Below are positions 18,207-28,400 of a stretch of DNA of 64,000 nucleotides, piece after piece. This DNA is from Nostoc sp. NIES-4103 (lineage in GTDB: Bacteria > Cyanobacteriota > Cyanobacteriia > Cyanobacteriales > Nostocaceae): NCBI RefSeq assembly GCF_002368335.1, contig NZ_AP018288.1, positions 97,372-161,371 on the forward strand, read 5' to 3'. The position numbers and the translations under genes were made by a program. Each line of letters opens with the position of its first letter. The stretch's first letter is position 1. The notes under the pieces were generated by a model. It did no database searches and was not told the origin of the DNA. It was given only the letters and a program-made list of their open reading frames with translations.

Positions 18207-19274
18207 TCAAATCAAAACAGACATTGCTTGGTCATATTCTGCTGAAATTTGGCATTTGAAATCTTTTAATGAACTCAATTTTTGCTCTGGCAGTAACAAA
18301 TTTTCTATATGTAAAGTTAAGGTCTTTCCATATAGATTTCCAGACCAATCTAACAGATGCACTTTGACAAATTGATAATTACTACTTAATCTTGAACTAG
18401 AGCTTACCTCCATGATACCTTCGTAAGCCACAGATAATTCAGATGGATGAGCGAAATTTTTCATTTGATGAAATTTCCATTCTTGCTCACAATCATTCTC
18501 TATCAAAACTTTGACTGCATAAATACCATATGGAGGCAAAAGCTTATTTAGAGGAAGTTGCAAATTGGCAGTAGGATAACTGATAGCCCTGTCTATTTCC
18601 TGACCTTCAACTACCAAACCTGTGAGAGTGTAAAAACGCCCTAACATAGTTGTGACCTTTTGAATATCACCTTGCTTTAAAGCTTGACGAATGGCAGTGC
18701 TACTGATGCGTTCACCGTTGTAGGTGTATGGAGGGACAAGATTCACACAAATACCAAAGTCACTAGCGATCGCTTGTAAATCTTCAGCAGTTCCACTACG
18801 GTGACTCCCAAAGCAAAAATCTTGCCCTACACTAATTAGTCGAGCATTTAACTGTTCCACTAAAATTTTTTCAACAAACTGTTGAGGATTTAAATTTGCT
18901 AATTCACGATTGAATGTTAGAGGTAATACTTGTTTAACTCCAAACCTCAATAGTTGTTGCACTTTTTCTGGAAAAGGAGTGAGCGATTCACAGAGTTTAC
19001 CACTAAAAAATTCTCGTGGATGAGGATTAAAAGTAAGTACAGTAGGTAAAAAATTGGGAATGTCTTCAAAATTATCTTTGTATAGCTGCTTTGATTTGGA
19101 AGTTAAAAAATTTGTTTCAACATTAGCAGAATCTGAAGATAACTGTCTTGATTCATCATATAATTGAGCATGACAGGCAGAATCTAAGATAGGTTGAATA
19201 ACCTTTTGATGGCCCAGATGCAAACCGTCAAAGTTCCCAATAGCTACGGCTGTTGGAGTTAAAAGTTTTGACAT
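18207..19274 (-). CDS. ribF: riboflavin kinase / FAD synthetase inside the biosynthetic cluster
   Basis: This bifunctional enzyme would convert riboflavin to FMN and FAD. The N-terminal nucleotidyltransferase motif GNFDGLHLGHQKV (about 13-25) and NPHPREFF are intact, and the C-terminal flavokinase has SYPTANLQLP in place of the usual GFPTANL. It is 355 residues, longer than usual. Much of the excess is an insert of about 40 residues after the first helix (CHAQLYDESRQLSSDSANVET…). The divergence suggests a second, cluster-dedicated copy rather than the housekeeping ribF, but the rest of the genome is not visible. Six enzymes around it need FAD or FMN. Confidence 0.85.
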   Translation of the reverse strand: MSKLLTPTAVAIGNFDGLHLGHQKVIQPILDSACHAQLYDESRQLSSDSANVETNFLTSKSKQLYKDNFEDIPNFLPTVLTFNPHPREFFSGKLCESLTPFPEKVQQLLRFGVKQVLPLTFNRELANLNPQQFVEKILVEQLNARLISVGQDFCFGSHRSGTAEDLQAIASDFGICVNLVPPYTYNGERISSTAIRQALKQGDIQKVTTMLGRFYTLTGLVVEGQEIDRAISYPTANLQLPLNKLLPPYGIYAVKVLIENDCEQEWKFHQMKNFAHPSELSVAYEGIMEVSSSSRLSSNYQFVKVHLLDWSGNLYGKTLTLHIENLLLPEQKLSSLKDFKCQISAEYDQAMSVLI

Positions 19275-19575
19275 AGGTAGGTAATCCTGATAAAAACAAG
19301 AGAATTGCTTAATTAAAAAAACTGGACTTGATTATATCTACAAAGCAAACGCACGTAATTTCTGAAACCATTGCTGGATAAGGATCTGGTTCAAAAAATA
19401 GCCTCAATCATCAAACGCCCAAACCCTTGCTATTAAAGGATTCTGATCTGAATGGTACGCTCGAAAGCTGAAAGCTTGTCTGGGCAAGGTGTAGGGTGTA
19501 GTGTTAATAGAAACCGAATATACCAAACTTCTTTGTTGTTAATTCCCCACACCCCACACCCAGTACTATCAAGGG

Positions 19576-21162
19576 TTAGCGCTTAACAAGACTGCTTTCA
19601 TTAAGAATCATGTCAGCAGCTTTTTCGCCAATCATAATACAAGCTGCATTGGTGTTAGCGTTGATGATGGAGGGCATGATAGAAGCATCAGCTACACGTA
19701 GTCCCTGAATTCCATGTACCTGTAGTTGAGGATTGACCACACTGAGCCGATCTTGACCCATTTTACAGCTACCAACTTGATGATAGAGGGTGTGGGCATA
19801 TTTACGAACGAACTCGGCGAGGTCTTGGTCACTTTGCACACTGACACCAGGAGTGTATTCTTCACCTCGGTAATTATCGAAAGCGGGTGATTGAATAATT
19901 TTCCGTGCTAGCTTCACTCCTTCTACCAAGACTTGTATATCTTCTTCCTCGGACAAATATTTTGGATCAATAATTGGAGCTAAGAATGGATCAACTGAAC
20001 AAAGCTTAATTTCTCCTACGCTTTTTGGTTGAACTAGTGTTGGTGTGACAGTGAAACCATCTCCTGGAGGATTGCCAAAGCCATGATAAATCAGCCAATT
20101 TGGCTCAAAGTGGAGTTGCAGTTCTGGCACAAGAATATCTGGGTTGAGCTTTACAAAACCACTTCCCTCAGCAATATTGGAAGTCAGCATCCCCATCCGT
20201 TCTTGCTCAAATTTAACTTGTAATGCCTCAAGTTGTGCGGTTGCTATTGTAATATTTTGAGTACAGTAATAACTTACAGGAACAATCAAGTGATCTATCA
20301 AGTTCTGACCAACTCCAGGTAAATCCTGGATGACTGCAATACCTAGCGCTTTTAGATGCTCAGCAGGGCCAATACCAGAAAGCATAAGCAACTGTGGTGA
20401 GTTGATAGTACCACCACAAAGCACGACCTCGCGGTGGGCGTTTGCGATTTTCTCTTGACCATCGCTAATGTAAGTCACACCAATGCAATGATTACCTTCA
20501 AACAACAGCTTCGTCACCTGTGCATAGGTAAGCACCGTTAAATTTTTCCGTTGGAGTGCTGGGTGGAGATAGCCAACAGCAGTACTACAACGCTTGCCAT
20601 CTTTTTGTGTTACCTGGACAAGACCACAACCTTCTTGGTTTCCGTCATTAAAGTCTTGATTTAAAGGTAGTCCTGCTTGTTGAGATGCTTCAACAAATGC
20701 CAAGGTTAGAGGATGTGGGTCGCGCAAATCAGCAACATTAATTGGGCCTCCAATACCATGATGTTTGGATTCACCACGCTCTTGGTTCTGGGCTTTTTTA
20801 AAGTAGGGTAAGACATCAGTAGAACTCCACCCTACATTACCTAATTTGGCCCAATGATCATAGGTAGAAGGATGACCACGCATATAGAGCATAGCGTTGA
20901 TGGAACTCGAACCACCTAACACCTTGCCACGTGGTACAAAATCACAGCGTCCGTTCCACCCTATCTGAGGTTCGGTTTCATAAGCCCAATCCAAATCGCT
21001 CTTGAACAAACCAGGAAAAGCCGCAGGAATATGGATTTCTGGTTTATTGTCGGGGCCACCCGCTTCTAGGAGGAGTACGGTATGTTCACCGTTTTCACTC
21101 AGACGTGCTGCCAATACACAACCCGCAGAGCCAGCACCAATAACAATGTAATCGTAACTCAT
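19576..21162 (-). CDS. GMC-family FAD oxidoreductase (choline dehydrogenase-like)
   Basis: This 528-residue enzyme has the GMC fold, which oxidises alcohols to aldehydes. It has YIVIGAGSAGCVLAARLSE at the N-terminus, the GMC signature GRGKVLGGSSSINAMLYMRG (seen here as PRGKVLGGSSSINAMLYMRG), the second signature GTINSPQLLMLSGIGP, and the catalytic His-Asn pair in YHQVGSCKMG and ANTNAACIMIGEKAADMI. I use ATG at 21162, where the FAD motif begins; an upstream in-frame start at 21246 would add 28 residues rich in Cys and Asn that look untranslated. The 300-bp gap downstream to ribF contains no other gene. Substrate is unknown. Confidence 0.88.
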   Translation of the reverse strand: MSYDYIVIGAGSAGCVLAARLSENGEHTVLLLEAGGPDNKPEIHIPAAFPGLFKSDLDWAYETEPQIGWNGRCDFVPRGKVLGGSSSINAMLYMRGHPSTYDHWAKLGNVGWSSTDVLPYFKKAQNQERGESKHHGIGGPINVADLRDPHPLTLAFVEASQQAGLPLNQDFNDGNQEGCGLVQVTQKDGKRCSTAVGYLHPALQRKNLTVLTYAQVTKLLFEGNHCIGVTYISDGQEKIANAHREVVLCGGTINSPQLLMLSGIGPAEHLKALGIAVIQDLPGVGQNLIDHLIVPVSYYCTQNITIATAQLEALQVKFEQERMGMLTSNIAEGSGFVKLNPDILVPELQLHFEPNWLIYHGFGNPPGDGFTVTPTLVQPKSVGEIKLCSVDPFLAPIIDPKYLSEEEDIQVLVEGVKLARKIIQSPAFDNYRGEEYTPGVSVQSDQDLAEFVRKYAHTLYHQVGSCKMGQDRLSVVNPQLQVHGIQGLRVADASIMPSIINANTNAACIMIGEKAADMILNESSLVKR

Positions 21163-21363
21163 CTGGCACCATTTCTGATTTACTAAACAGCATTTGAGAT
21201 TGTTAGGATTTACGCAACTGGCACATATTTTGGCGTTAAGAGTCAAGCGTCAAAAGTCAAAAGTTAAGAGTCAAGATTTTTCGAGTTTGGACGATTTTTG
21301 CGAAAAAATATGACAGTGGGCGTAAGTCCTAATTATTTAATAATTACTCGTTTGTATTTTCTG

Positions 21364-21714
21364 TTACTCCCACCAGATTGAAAAGATGACCATTGTTGTG
21401 CTGCCATCATTGATGACTTGATGAGATTTATGAGGTTCAAAATAAACAAAGTCATCTTGATGAATTTGCATTTCTCGATGGTCGTAATGTAACTGGCCTT
21501 TTCCTTGAGCAACAATCCACATTTCGTGTACGTGATGACTTTCTGATGGAGAAGAACATCCTGGTGCAACTGTGAAACGTGAAGCTTGAAAACAAGGGCG
21601 TGGTGAGACTGAAGAAGCTAAATCAATTTCATCGACTTCTACACCAAAAGCAAAGTGCTGTGTTGGTAAAAAGAAAAGTCTAGGTAAGTTCTCCAAACTA
21701 GTTTTTTCACTCAT
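21364..21714 (-). CDS. small cupin-domain protein
   Basis: This is a 116-residue single-domain cupin. Metal-binding positions are visible in ESHHVHEMWIVAQGKGQLHYDH (His-x-His…Glu) and the second motif FEPHKSHQVINDG. Small cupins act as isomerases, dioxygenases or binding proteins, and the sequence does not separate these. A ribosome binding site (AAGGA) precedes the ATG. It sits between DAHP synthase and the GMC oxidoreductase, 38 bp after the former, so it is probably co-transcribed and acts in the pathway. Confidence 0.85.
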   Translation of the reverse strand: MSEKTSLENLPRLFFLPTQHFAFGVEVDEIDLASSVSPRPCFQASRFTVAPGCSSPSESHHVHEMWIVAQGKGQLHYDHREMQIHQDDFVYFEPHKSHQVINDGSTTMVIFSIWWE

Positions 21715-21752
21715 CTTGAAAATCCTTGGCTTTTTTGTGCAATATTAGTTTT

Positions 21753-22862
21753 TCAGATACTTGCAATCGGGAAGAGTGTGGGAGCAAATTTGGGCAAATG
21801 CACACTGTTAAGCATTTCAGATGTTTGCATACACCGACCCAAAACTTTACTGATGTTATTCATCTGTTGCATCAACTTCTCATATTGCTCGAATGTTAGA
21901 GACTGAGGGCCGTCTGAGAGTGCTTCGGTTGGGTTGGGGTGAACCTCAATCATTATGGAATCTGCACCAGCCGCGATCGCTGCTAACGCCATTGGAGATA
22001 CATATTCTGATCGGCCAGTGCCGTGGCTAGGGTCAATCATAATCGGTAAGTGAGTGAGCGATCGCAACACAGGTATTGCAGAAATATCGAGTGTATTTCG
22101 TGTGTACTGTTGGTCAAAACTACGAATACCTCGCTCGCACAAAATTACGTTTGGATTACCCGCAGCCAAGATGTACTCAGCAGCCATCAACCACTCTTCG
22201 ATGGTGGCTGACAAACCGCGCTTAAGCAAAATTGGTTTATTTGTTGTGCCTACTTGTTTTAAGAGCGAGAAATTCTGCATGTTGCGCGCTCCAATTTGGA
22301 TAATATCAGCTACAGATGCAACTTTCTCCAAATCAGCTGTATCCATAACTTCAGTGATAATTCCTAACCCTGTAATCTCACGGGCTGTTGCAAGTAAGCC
22401 TAAAGCACTCTCGCCATGACCTTGAAAAGCATAGGGAGAAGTTCGAGGTTTGTATGCTCCACCTCGTAAAAACGATGCACCAGTTGCTTTAGCAAACTGA
22501 GCTGTTTGAACAATCATCTCTTCATTTTCCACTGAGCATGGCCCAGCTATATGCACAATCGGATGGTTTTGACCAAAGACAACAAATCCGTTGGGTGTTG
22601 ATACAACAACTTCACTCGGCTCTCCATAGCGAAATTCTTGACTAGCCTGTTTAAAAGGCTTATTTATACGTAAAACTTGCTCAATAGAGGAACTAAGTGC
22701 TTGAATTTGTCGAGTGTCAATATTTGCTGTATCACCTACTAAACCAATCACTATTTTTTGTTTTCCAGGAATTGTTGTTGTGGTCACATTCCATCTACTT
22801 AATTCTTGGTGAATGCGTTCAATTTCTGTTGCTGAAGAATCTTTTTTCAACACGATAATCAT
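21753..22862 (-). CDS. aroF: 3-deoxy-7-phosphoheptulonate (DAHP) synthase, type I-beta
   Basis: This enzyme makes DAHP from phosphoenolpyruvate and erythrose 4-phosphate, the first step to aromatic amino acids. The 369-residue protein has an N-terminal ferredoxin-like domain (about 1-70). The KDO8P/DAHP synthase barrel follows, with GPCSVE, GGAYKPRTSPYAFQG, GARNMQN, LKRGL and DPSHGTGR. Start at ATG 22862 follows AGGAG by eight bases; GTG at 22871 is too close to it. A DAHP synthase inside a biosynthetic operon usually serves to raise aromatic precursor supply. Whether it escapes feedback inhibition cannot be read here. Confidence 0.92.
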   Translation of the reverse strand: MIIVLKKDSSATEIERIHQELSRWNVTTTTIPGKQKIVIGLVGDTANIDTRQIQALSSSIEQVLRINKPFKQASQEFRYGEPSEVVVSTPNGFVVFGQNHPIVHIAGPCSVENEEMIVQTAQFAKATGASFLRGGAYKPRTSPYAFQGHGESALGLLATAREITGLGIITEVMDTADLEKVASVADIIQIGARNMQNFSLLKQVGTTNKPILLKRGLSATIEEWLMAAEYILAAGNPNVILCERGIRSFDQQYTRNTLDISAIPVLRSLTHLPIMIDPSHGTGRSEYVSPMALAAIAAGADSIMIEVHPNPTEALSDGPQSLTFEQYEKLMQQMNNISKVLGRCMQTSEMLNSVHLPKFAPTLFPIASI

Positions 22863-22945
22863 CTTGATCACTCCTATGGAATAGATGAATTTGTCTACAA
22901 AATTTAGACATTGAGTAGTAAATTAGAATAACTTGAGATTGCCAA

Positions 22946-23920
22946 TCAGGTTTTAGACAATACAGTACATCCCCAGGTACTAGGCCCTGTACCAAGTAAT
23001 AAAACCAAATCATTTACAACCAGAGGATTTTGAAGCGAAAAATCGTACAAATTTATGAGATTATCTGCTGCACTTGCATGAGCTAATCTAGAGATATTTT
23101 TTGTGTAAGCTTGGTTGTAATTAAAGTTCAAGTTGGCACAAAGACTTTTCGTCACAGAGAAATTATAATTATTAGTAATTATTTGACGAAAATCTTTGGA
23201 TTCTATTTGTAGCGTACCTAGAGCTTTTTGAAAAGCTTTTTGGCTTCCTTCTAATATTTTCTCAAAAATTTCCCAAGAATGCTCAATTGGATCAAGATAG
23301 CTAATTTCTGAATTCATGACTTGGCTAGTTGAAAGTACTTCAAATTCTCCTTTGACTTCAGAATCAGTTAAAAGACAACTAGCAGATGCATCACTTAACA
23401 CAGAAACATTTGGCTGAACAAGTCTTGAACTTTTTTGAGAGAATCTATCTGTAGTAATGATTAAAATATTTTTACATTCCTCTCCTCGCAGTAAATTTGT
23501 TGCAATTCGTATAGCTGTTTGTAAGTTACCACATCCAGAAAGAAATGTTCCGATTGGATAAGCATTTTCTAAACCTAGTTCGTTAATCAGATGACCAATC
23601 TCTAGAAATGGTGAAGACTGAAAATCCCATAAACTATAGGTAGCATATACTAATACATCAATTTCTTTTCCTGATAGATTTGCTTTTTCTAAAGTCTGGA
23701 CAGCACTCTTTTTAGCCATCTCTAACGTTGTGAGATTGCTTTGACTGTATTTGTCTAAACCAAGAGTTAATAATGTTTCCAAAACTTCAGGCTTTTGTTT
23801 TAGCTCATCTATTTCCTCAATACTATAGAAATCGCCTAATTCATAAGCTATTGAGGATAAATAAATCTTTGGATAGTTTTGCATGATGTTTGAATCCTTA
23901 TTTGAATAATTTCTAGACAT
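22946..23920 (-). CDS. KAS III (FabH)-like thiolase-fold enzyme with altered catalytic residues
   Basis: This 324-residue protein has the KAS III fold. The nucleophile Cys is present (FLSGCGN, Cys130). In FabH the other two residues are His in PHQAN and Asn in GNTSAAS. Here the first region reads TNNYNFSV (no His) and the second LAHASAADN (His in place of Asn). Such changes occur in KAS III-like acyltransferases that make esters or amides instead of carbon-carbon bonds (CerJ type), so acyl transfer onto an amine or hydroxyl is a reasonable guess. The ATG at 23920 is two bases after the decarboxylase stop, suggesting coupling. ATG at 23884 behind AAGGA is an alternative start. Confidence 0.8.
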   Translation of the reverse strand: MSRNYSNKDSNIMQNYPKIYLSSIAYELGDFYSIEEIDELKQKPEVLETLLTLGLDKYSQSNLTTLEMAKKSAVQTLEKANLSGKEIDVLVYATYSLWDFQSSPFLEIGHLINELGLENAYPIGTFLSGCGNLQTAIRIATNLLRGEECKNILIITTDRFSQKSSRLVQPNVSVLSDASASCLLTDSEVKGEFEVLSTSQVMNSEISYLDPIEHSWEIFEKILEGSQKAFQKALGTLQIESKDFRQIITNNYNFSVTKSLCANLNFNYNQAYTKNISRLAHASAADNLINLYDFSLQNPLVVNDLVLLLGTGPSTWGCTVLSKT

Positions 23921-23922
23921 CT

Positions 23923-25395
23923 TCAACTAACTTTTTGTTGATTCAACTGTAAAATACTGGCTTCAACTCTACCAAAATGCCGCAGTTTTTGAAGTGTTTT
24001 TCTAATATCTGCTTCTGTTGTACAAGGATTAATTGTACACATCCGGAGAACCAGGCGATTTTTCAATTTAGTGGTACTCAGCATTGCAAAACCATCTTTA
24101 GCCATTCTTTCTATGATTCTGGAATTGATTAAATTTATATCTTCCAAAGATAAATTCAATCCTTCTGGAATATACTGGAAAGTGATAATGCCCAGCTGAG
24201 CAGGAGTTATAACTTGCCAACAAGTTGATGCTCGTAAGTTTTCTTCAACTAGTTCAGCTAAAGCAATTCCTTGCTGTACTGCCTTTTCAAAGGATTCCAG
24301 TCCAAATATTTTGAGTGACATCCAAAGTTTAAGCGCACGAAAACTACGAGTTAACTGAATTCCATAATCATAAAAATTGACTTCTTCTTGTTGTAGCTCT
24401 AAATCACTGAGATATTCTGGCCGCATACAAAAAGTTTCCTTTAACCAATTTCTGTTGCGGACTAATAAGCAACCAGCTTCATAAGATTGAAAAAGGCGTT
24501 TATGGGGGTCTAATGATAGCGAATCGCAAAGTTCTAGCCCTTTTAATGCAGAGCGTCCTTGCTCACACAATATTGAAGCTGCTCCATAAGCGCCATCAAC
24601 ATGCAACCATAGACCCTCTCTCAAACAAAAATCTGATAATTCAGATAAAGGATCTACGGCTCCAGTATTAGTTGTACCTGCATTTGCAACTACACAAAAA
24701 GGTAAGTTTCCTGCAATCCAGTCTTTGAATACCGCATGTTTAAGGTCTGATAATCTCAAACAAAAGTTTTCGTCTGAAGGTAATTTTCTCATTTGCGTAT
24801 GGTCAAAGCCCAGAATGTATAAAGCTCTTTCAATTGATGAATGAGTTTGATCTGAGTAATAAACAATTGCATTTTGCTTTTCATTGGGAAGTTTGATGTG
24901 GCGTGCTACTGTGAGGGCTGTTAAATTAGCCATGGTTCCACCACTGACAAATAAGCCTCCAGCTTCAGATGGTAAGTCACATAGTTGTCGTAACCAATCT
25001 ACTGTCATCAGTTCAATTTCTGTCGCTCCGGGAGCCGCTTTGTATGAGCCAGCAAAGATATTAAAACCAGAGGCCAAAGTATCTGCCATTGCACTGATGA
25101 AGTTATTCGGACTTGGAACATAAGCAAAGAAGCGAGGATGGTTATGATGCATGACATTGTTGAAAACATCGTTTTGCAACTGCTGCATCACAAACTGAGT
25201 ACTAGTACCTGTTTTGGGGATTGATTCATATAGCCGCTCTTTCAGTACTGAAGATTCTATTTTTTGAGTCACAGGTTTGTTGTGTACAGTATCAAAGTGA
25301 TCAATAAGAAGATCAATCACTTGGTAACCTAAAGTTTGCATTTCTTCCCTAGATAGTTGGAGAAGTTTTTTAGAAGTCAATGTTGTAGTATTCAT
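23923..25395 (-). CDS. PLP-dependent decarboxylase (aromatic-amino-acid decarboxylase family)
   Basis: This is a 490-residue group II pyridoxal-phosphate decarboxylase. It has HPRFFAYVPSPNNF, GLFVSGGTMANLTAL, the conserved Asp-x-Ala in LHVDGAYGA and the PLP Lys in LDPHKRLF. Family members decarboxylate Tyr, Trp, DOPA or related acids to the amine. With a DAHP synthase two genes away an aromatic substrate is likely, but non-aromatic acids are possible in this family. The product amine is a candidate acyl acceptor for the NRPS or the KAS III-like enzyme. The gene ends two bases before the KAS III-like ATG. Confidence 0.88.
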   Translation of the reverse strand: MNTTTLTSKKLLQLSREEMQTLGYQVIDLLIDHFDTVHNKPVTQKIESSVLKERLYESIPKTGTSTQFVMQQLQNDVFNNVMHHNHPRFFAYVPSPNNFISAMADTLASGFNIFAGSYKAAPGATEIELMTVDWLRQLCDLPSEAGGLFVSGGTMANLTALTVARHIKLPNEKQNAIVYYSDQTHSSIERALYILGFDHTQMRKLPSDENFCLRLSDLKHAVFKDWIAGNLPFCVVANAGTTNTGAVDPLSELSDFCLREGLWLHVDGAYGAASILCEQGRSALKGLELCDSLSLDPHKRLFQSYEAGCLLVRNRNWLKETFCMRPEYLSDLELQQEEVNFYDYGIQLTRSFRALKLWMSLKIFGLESFEKAVQQGIALAELVEENLRASTCWQVITPAQLGIITFQYIPEGLNLSLEDINLINSRIIERMAKDGFAMLSTTKLKNRLVLRMCTINPCTTEADIRKTLQKLRHFGRVEASILQLNQQKVS

Positions 25396-25498
25396 CAGCT
25401 AAACCTAATACTTAGGTGAACATTAATTGTTAATATTTGTAATGAAGCTAAAGATGTAAGAAAACAACTCTCATTTAGCTTCATCAAGCCTGTAACTA

Positions 25499-28400
25499 TT
25501 ACATAGCCGAGCGAATTTTTTCAATACGATCGCCTAATTTAGCTATTGTTGGTGCTTCCATTAAGACATGCAGAGGTAATTCAACTGCAAAAATTTGGCG
25601 TAAGCGAGTCATAATTTGGATAGCAATTAGAGAGTATCCCCCCAACTCAAAGAAGTTGTCGTAGATACCAACTCGTTCTAGTTTTAAGACGTGAGTCCAT
25701 ATATCTGCGATCTGTCGCTCAACAGAAGTGCGAGGATTAACAAAGTCAGATTCGACTTGAGGTCGTGCTTGGTCGGGTGCTGGTAGAGCATTACGGTTAA
25801 CTTTACCATTGGTAGTTAAGGGAAGAGCATCTAACACCATCCAGACTGTAGGTATCATATATTCTGGTAGTTTCTCTTTGAGGAAGCGACGCAAGTTTGA
25901 GACACTAGGAGATGCTTTTTGATGAAAAACTACATAACCTATCAACTGGCGCTCTTCTAATGTTTCTCCTTTGGCAATAACTACTGTTTCTCGTACATCT
26001 GGATATTGACAAATAATACTTTCAATTTCTCCTAATTCAATGCGAAACCCACGAATTTTTATTTGGTGGTCAAGGCGACGCAAGTACTCAATATTACCAT
26101 CAGGCAAATATTTAACTAAATCTCCTGTTTTGTACAATCTTTCGCAATCATTAAAAGGACTGGGAATAAATTTTTGCTCTGTTAACTCTGGGCGATTAAG
26201 ATAACCTCTGGCAATTTGTACGCCTCCTATATGCAATTCTCCGGGAATACCAATAGGTACTGGTTGCAGATAGGAGTCTAGGATATAAATCTGGGTATTA
26301 GCAATGGCGCGTCCGATGGGAACTGTTTTCAAATGGCTTTCTCGTTCACATTGCCAATATGTAACATCAATTGCTGCTTCTGTTGGCCCATAAAGGTTAT
26401 GTAATTCACATTCTAGACAGCTAAAGAAACGTTCTTGAAGTTTCTGAGGAAGTGCTTCACCACTACAAATAACTTTTTTCAAAGAATGACAAAGTTTTAC
26501 ACCTTGCTCTTCTAGAAACATTTGCAGCATGGAAGGAACAAAATGCAAAGTTGTAATTTGTTGTTTAACAATGATATCTACAAGGTAAGCACTATCTTTG
26601 TGTCCTTGTGGTTTGGCAACTACTAAACACGCTCCAGCTATTAGTGGTAAGAAGAATTCCCAAACAGAAACATCAAAGCTAAAAGGAGTTTTTTGCAGGA
26701 CGCGATCGCTACTATCAAGTTGATAAGTATCTTGCATCCAAAGTAGACGATTACAAATACCTCGATGAGTATTCATTGCTCCTTTAGGCTTGCCAGTTGA
26801 ACCAGAAGTATAAATAACATAAGCTAGATTATCTGGTGTTACTTGACCAACAAGATTTTCTTTCTGTTGTGAACCAATTTTATACCAATCTTTCTCTAGA
26901 CAAATGACTTGTGCTTGATGAGGTGGAAGTTGGTTTAGCAAATTTTCTTGAGTTAGTAAGATTGGAACTTGAGAATCCTCCAACATATAAGCTAAGCGTT
27001 CTGGCGGATAATCTGGGTCTAAGGGTACGTATGCTCCACCTGCTTTGAGTATTCCTAATAAACCTACAACCATTTCTAAGGAACGTTCTACACAAATACC
27101 AACTAAAGTATCTGGTTTAACTCCTAGTTGTTGTAGATAATGTGCTAGTTGATTGGCGTAAGAATTTAGCTGTTGATAGGTTAGTTGTAAATGTTCAAAG
27201 ACAACTGCGATCGCATTTGGAGTTCTCGCTACCTGCTCCTCAAATAACTGATATATAGATTTGTCAAGAGGATAATTGATTTTAGTATCATTCCACTCTA
27301 CTAACACCTGATGACGTTCTGCTTCTGTCAAAATCGGTAATTCTGAAATATTAGCTTGTGGATTGGCAACTATACCTTCTAGTAAAGTCTGGAAATGACC
27401 CATCATCCTGGCAATGGTAGCCTCATCAAATAAATCTGTGCTGTATTTAAACCAACTTTCGATTCCTTCTGGCACTTCTTTGAGTTCGAGGGCTAGGTCA
27501 AATTTAGCTGTTACATTATTAACCTCCATCGGTTCTGATACTAAATCAAAGATAGGTTCTAGCACTAATTTAGAAAATTTTTGCACAGCAATTTGCTCTT
27601 GCTGAAAACTAAACATCACCTGAAATAGAGGTGAAAAGCTCTGATTTTTTTCTAGCTGTAGTTCTTCAATCAGCTTATCTAGGGGAAAAACCTGACTAGT
27701 ATAAGCTTCCAAAGCTACTTGATGTACTCGCCCAAGTAATTCTTTGAAACTTGGATTACCTCCAAGATGTGTACGTAAAACAAAATATTTAGTAAACAGT
27801 CCCATCAGACCATTTGTTTTAAATTGGTCTCGACCAGTATTAAGAGAGCCAACAATAATGTCTTCCTGTCCTGAGTAGCGATAGAGTAACAGTTTAAATG
27901 CTGTTAATAAAGTTGTGGACAAAGGCACATTTTGTTGCTGACTCAAAATTTTGAGTGCTGTAATTAAAGTCTGAGGTAGTACTAGAACTTGATTGACTTT
28001 TTGATATTGAGGTACTGCTAGTCTTGTATAGTCAGTTGGCAACTGTAGTATTGGTAATTCACTCTCTATTTCAAGCTTGCAATGGTGAAATTTAGTTTTT
28101 ACGACTTCATCTTGAAATCTTTGATTTTCCCATTCAATAAAGTCGGAATATTGAACAGTTGTTTTTGGCTGTGGTAAAGTTTGACCTTGCAGCAAAGCTT
28201 CATACAAAGCTGCAACTTCCTCAAAGAATACATTTAAGCTTTCCCAATCAAAAATGATGTGATGTATTGTGAAGAGCAATATATGATCATCTGGCGACAA
28301 ACGCACAATTTTAGCACGCCATAATGGAGTTTTAGTCAAGTCAAAAGGTTTTTCAAACTCTCTAGTCGCTTGTAGTCGGATTTCAGCTTCCTGCTGTTCT

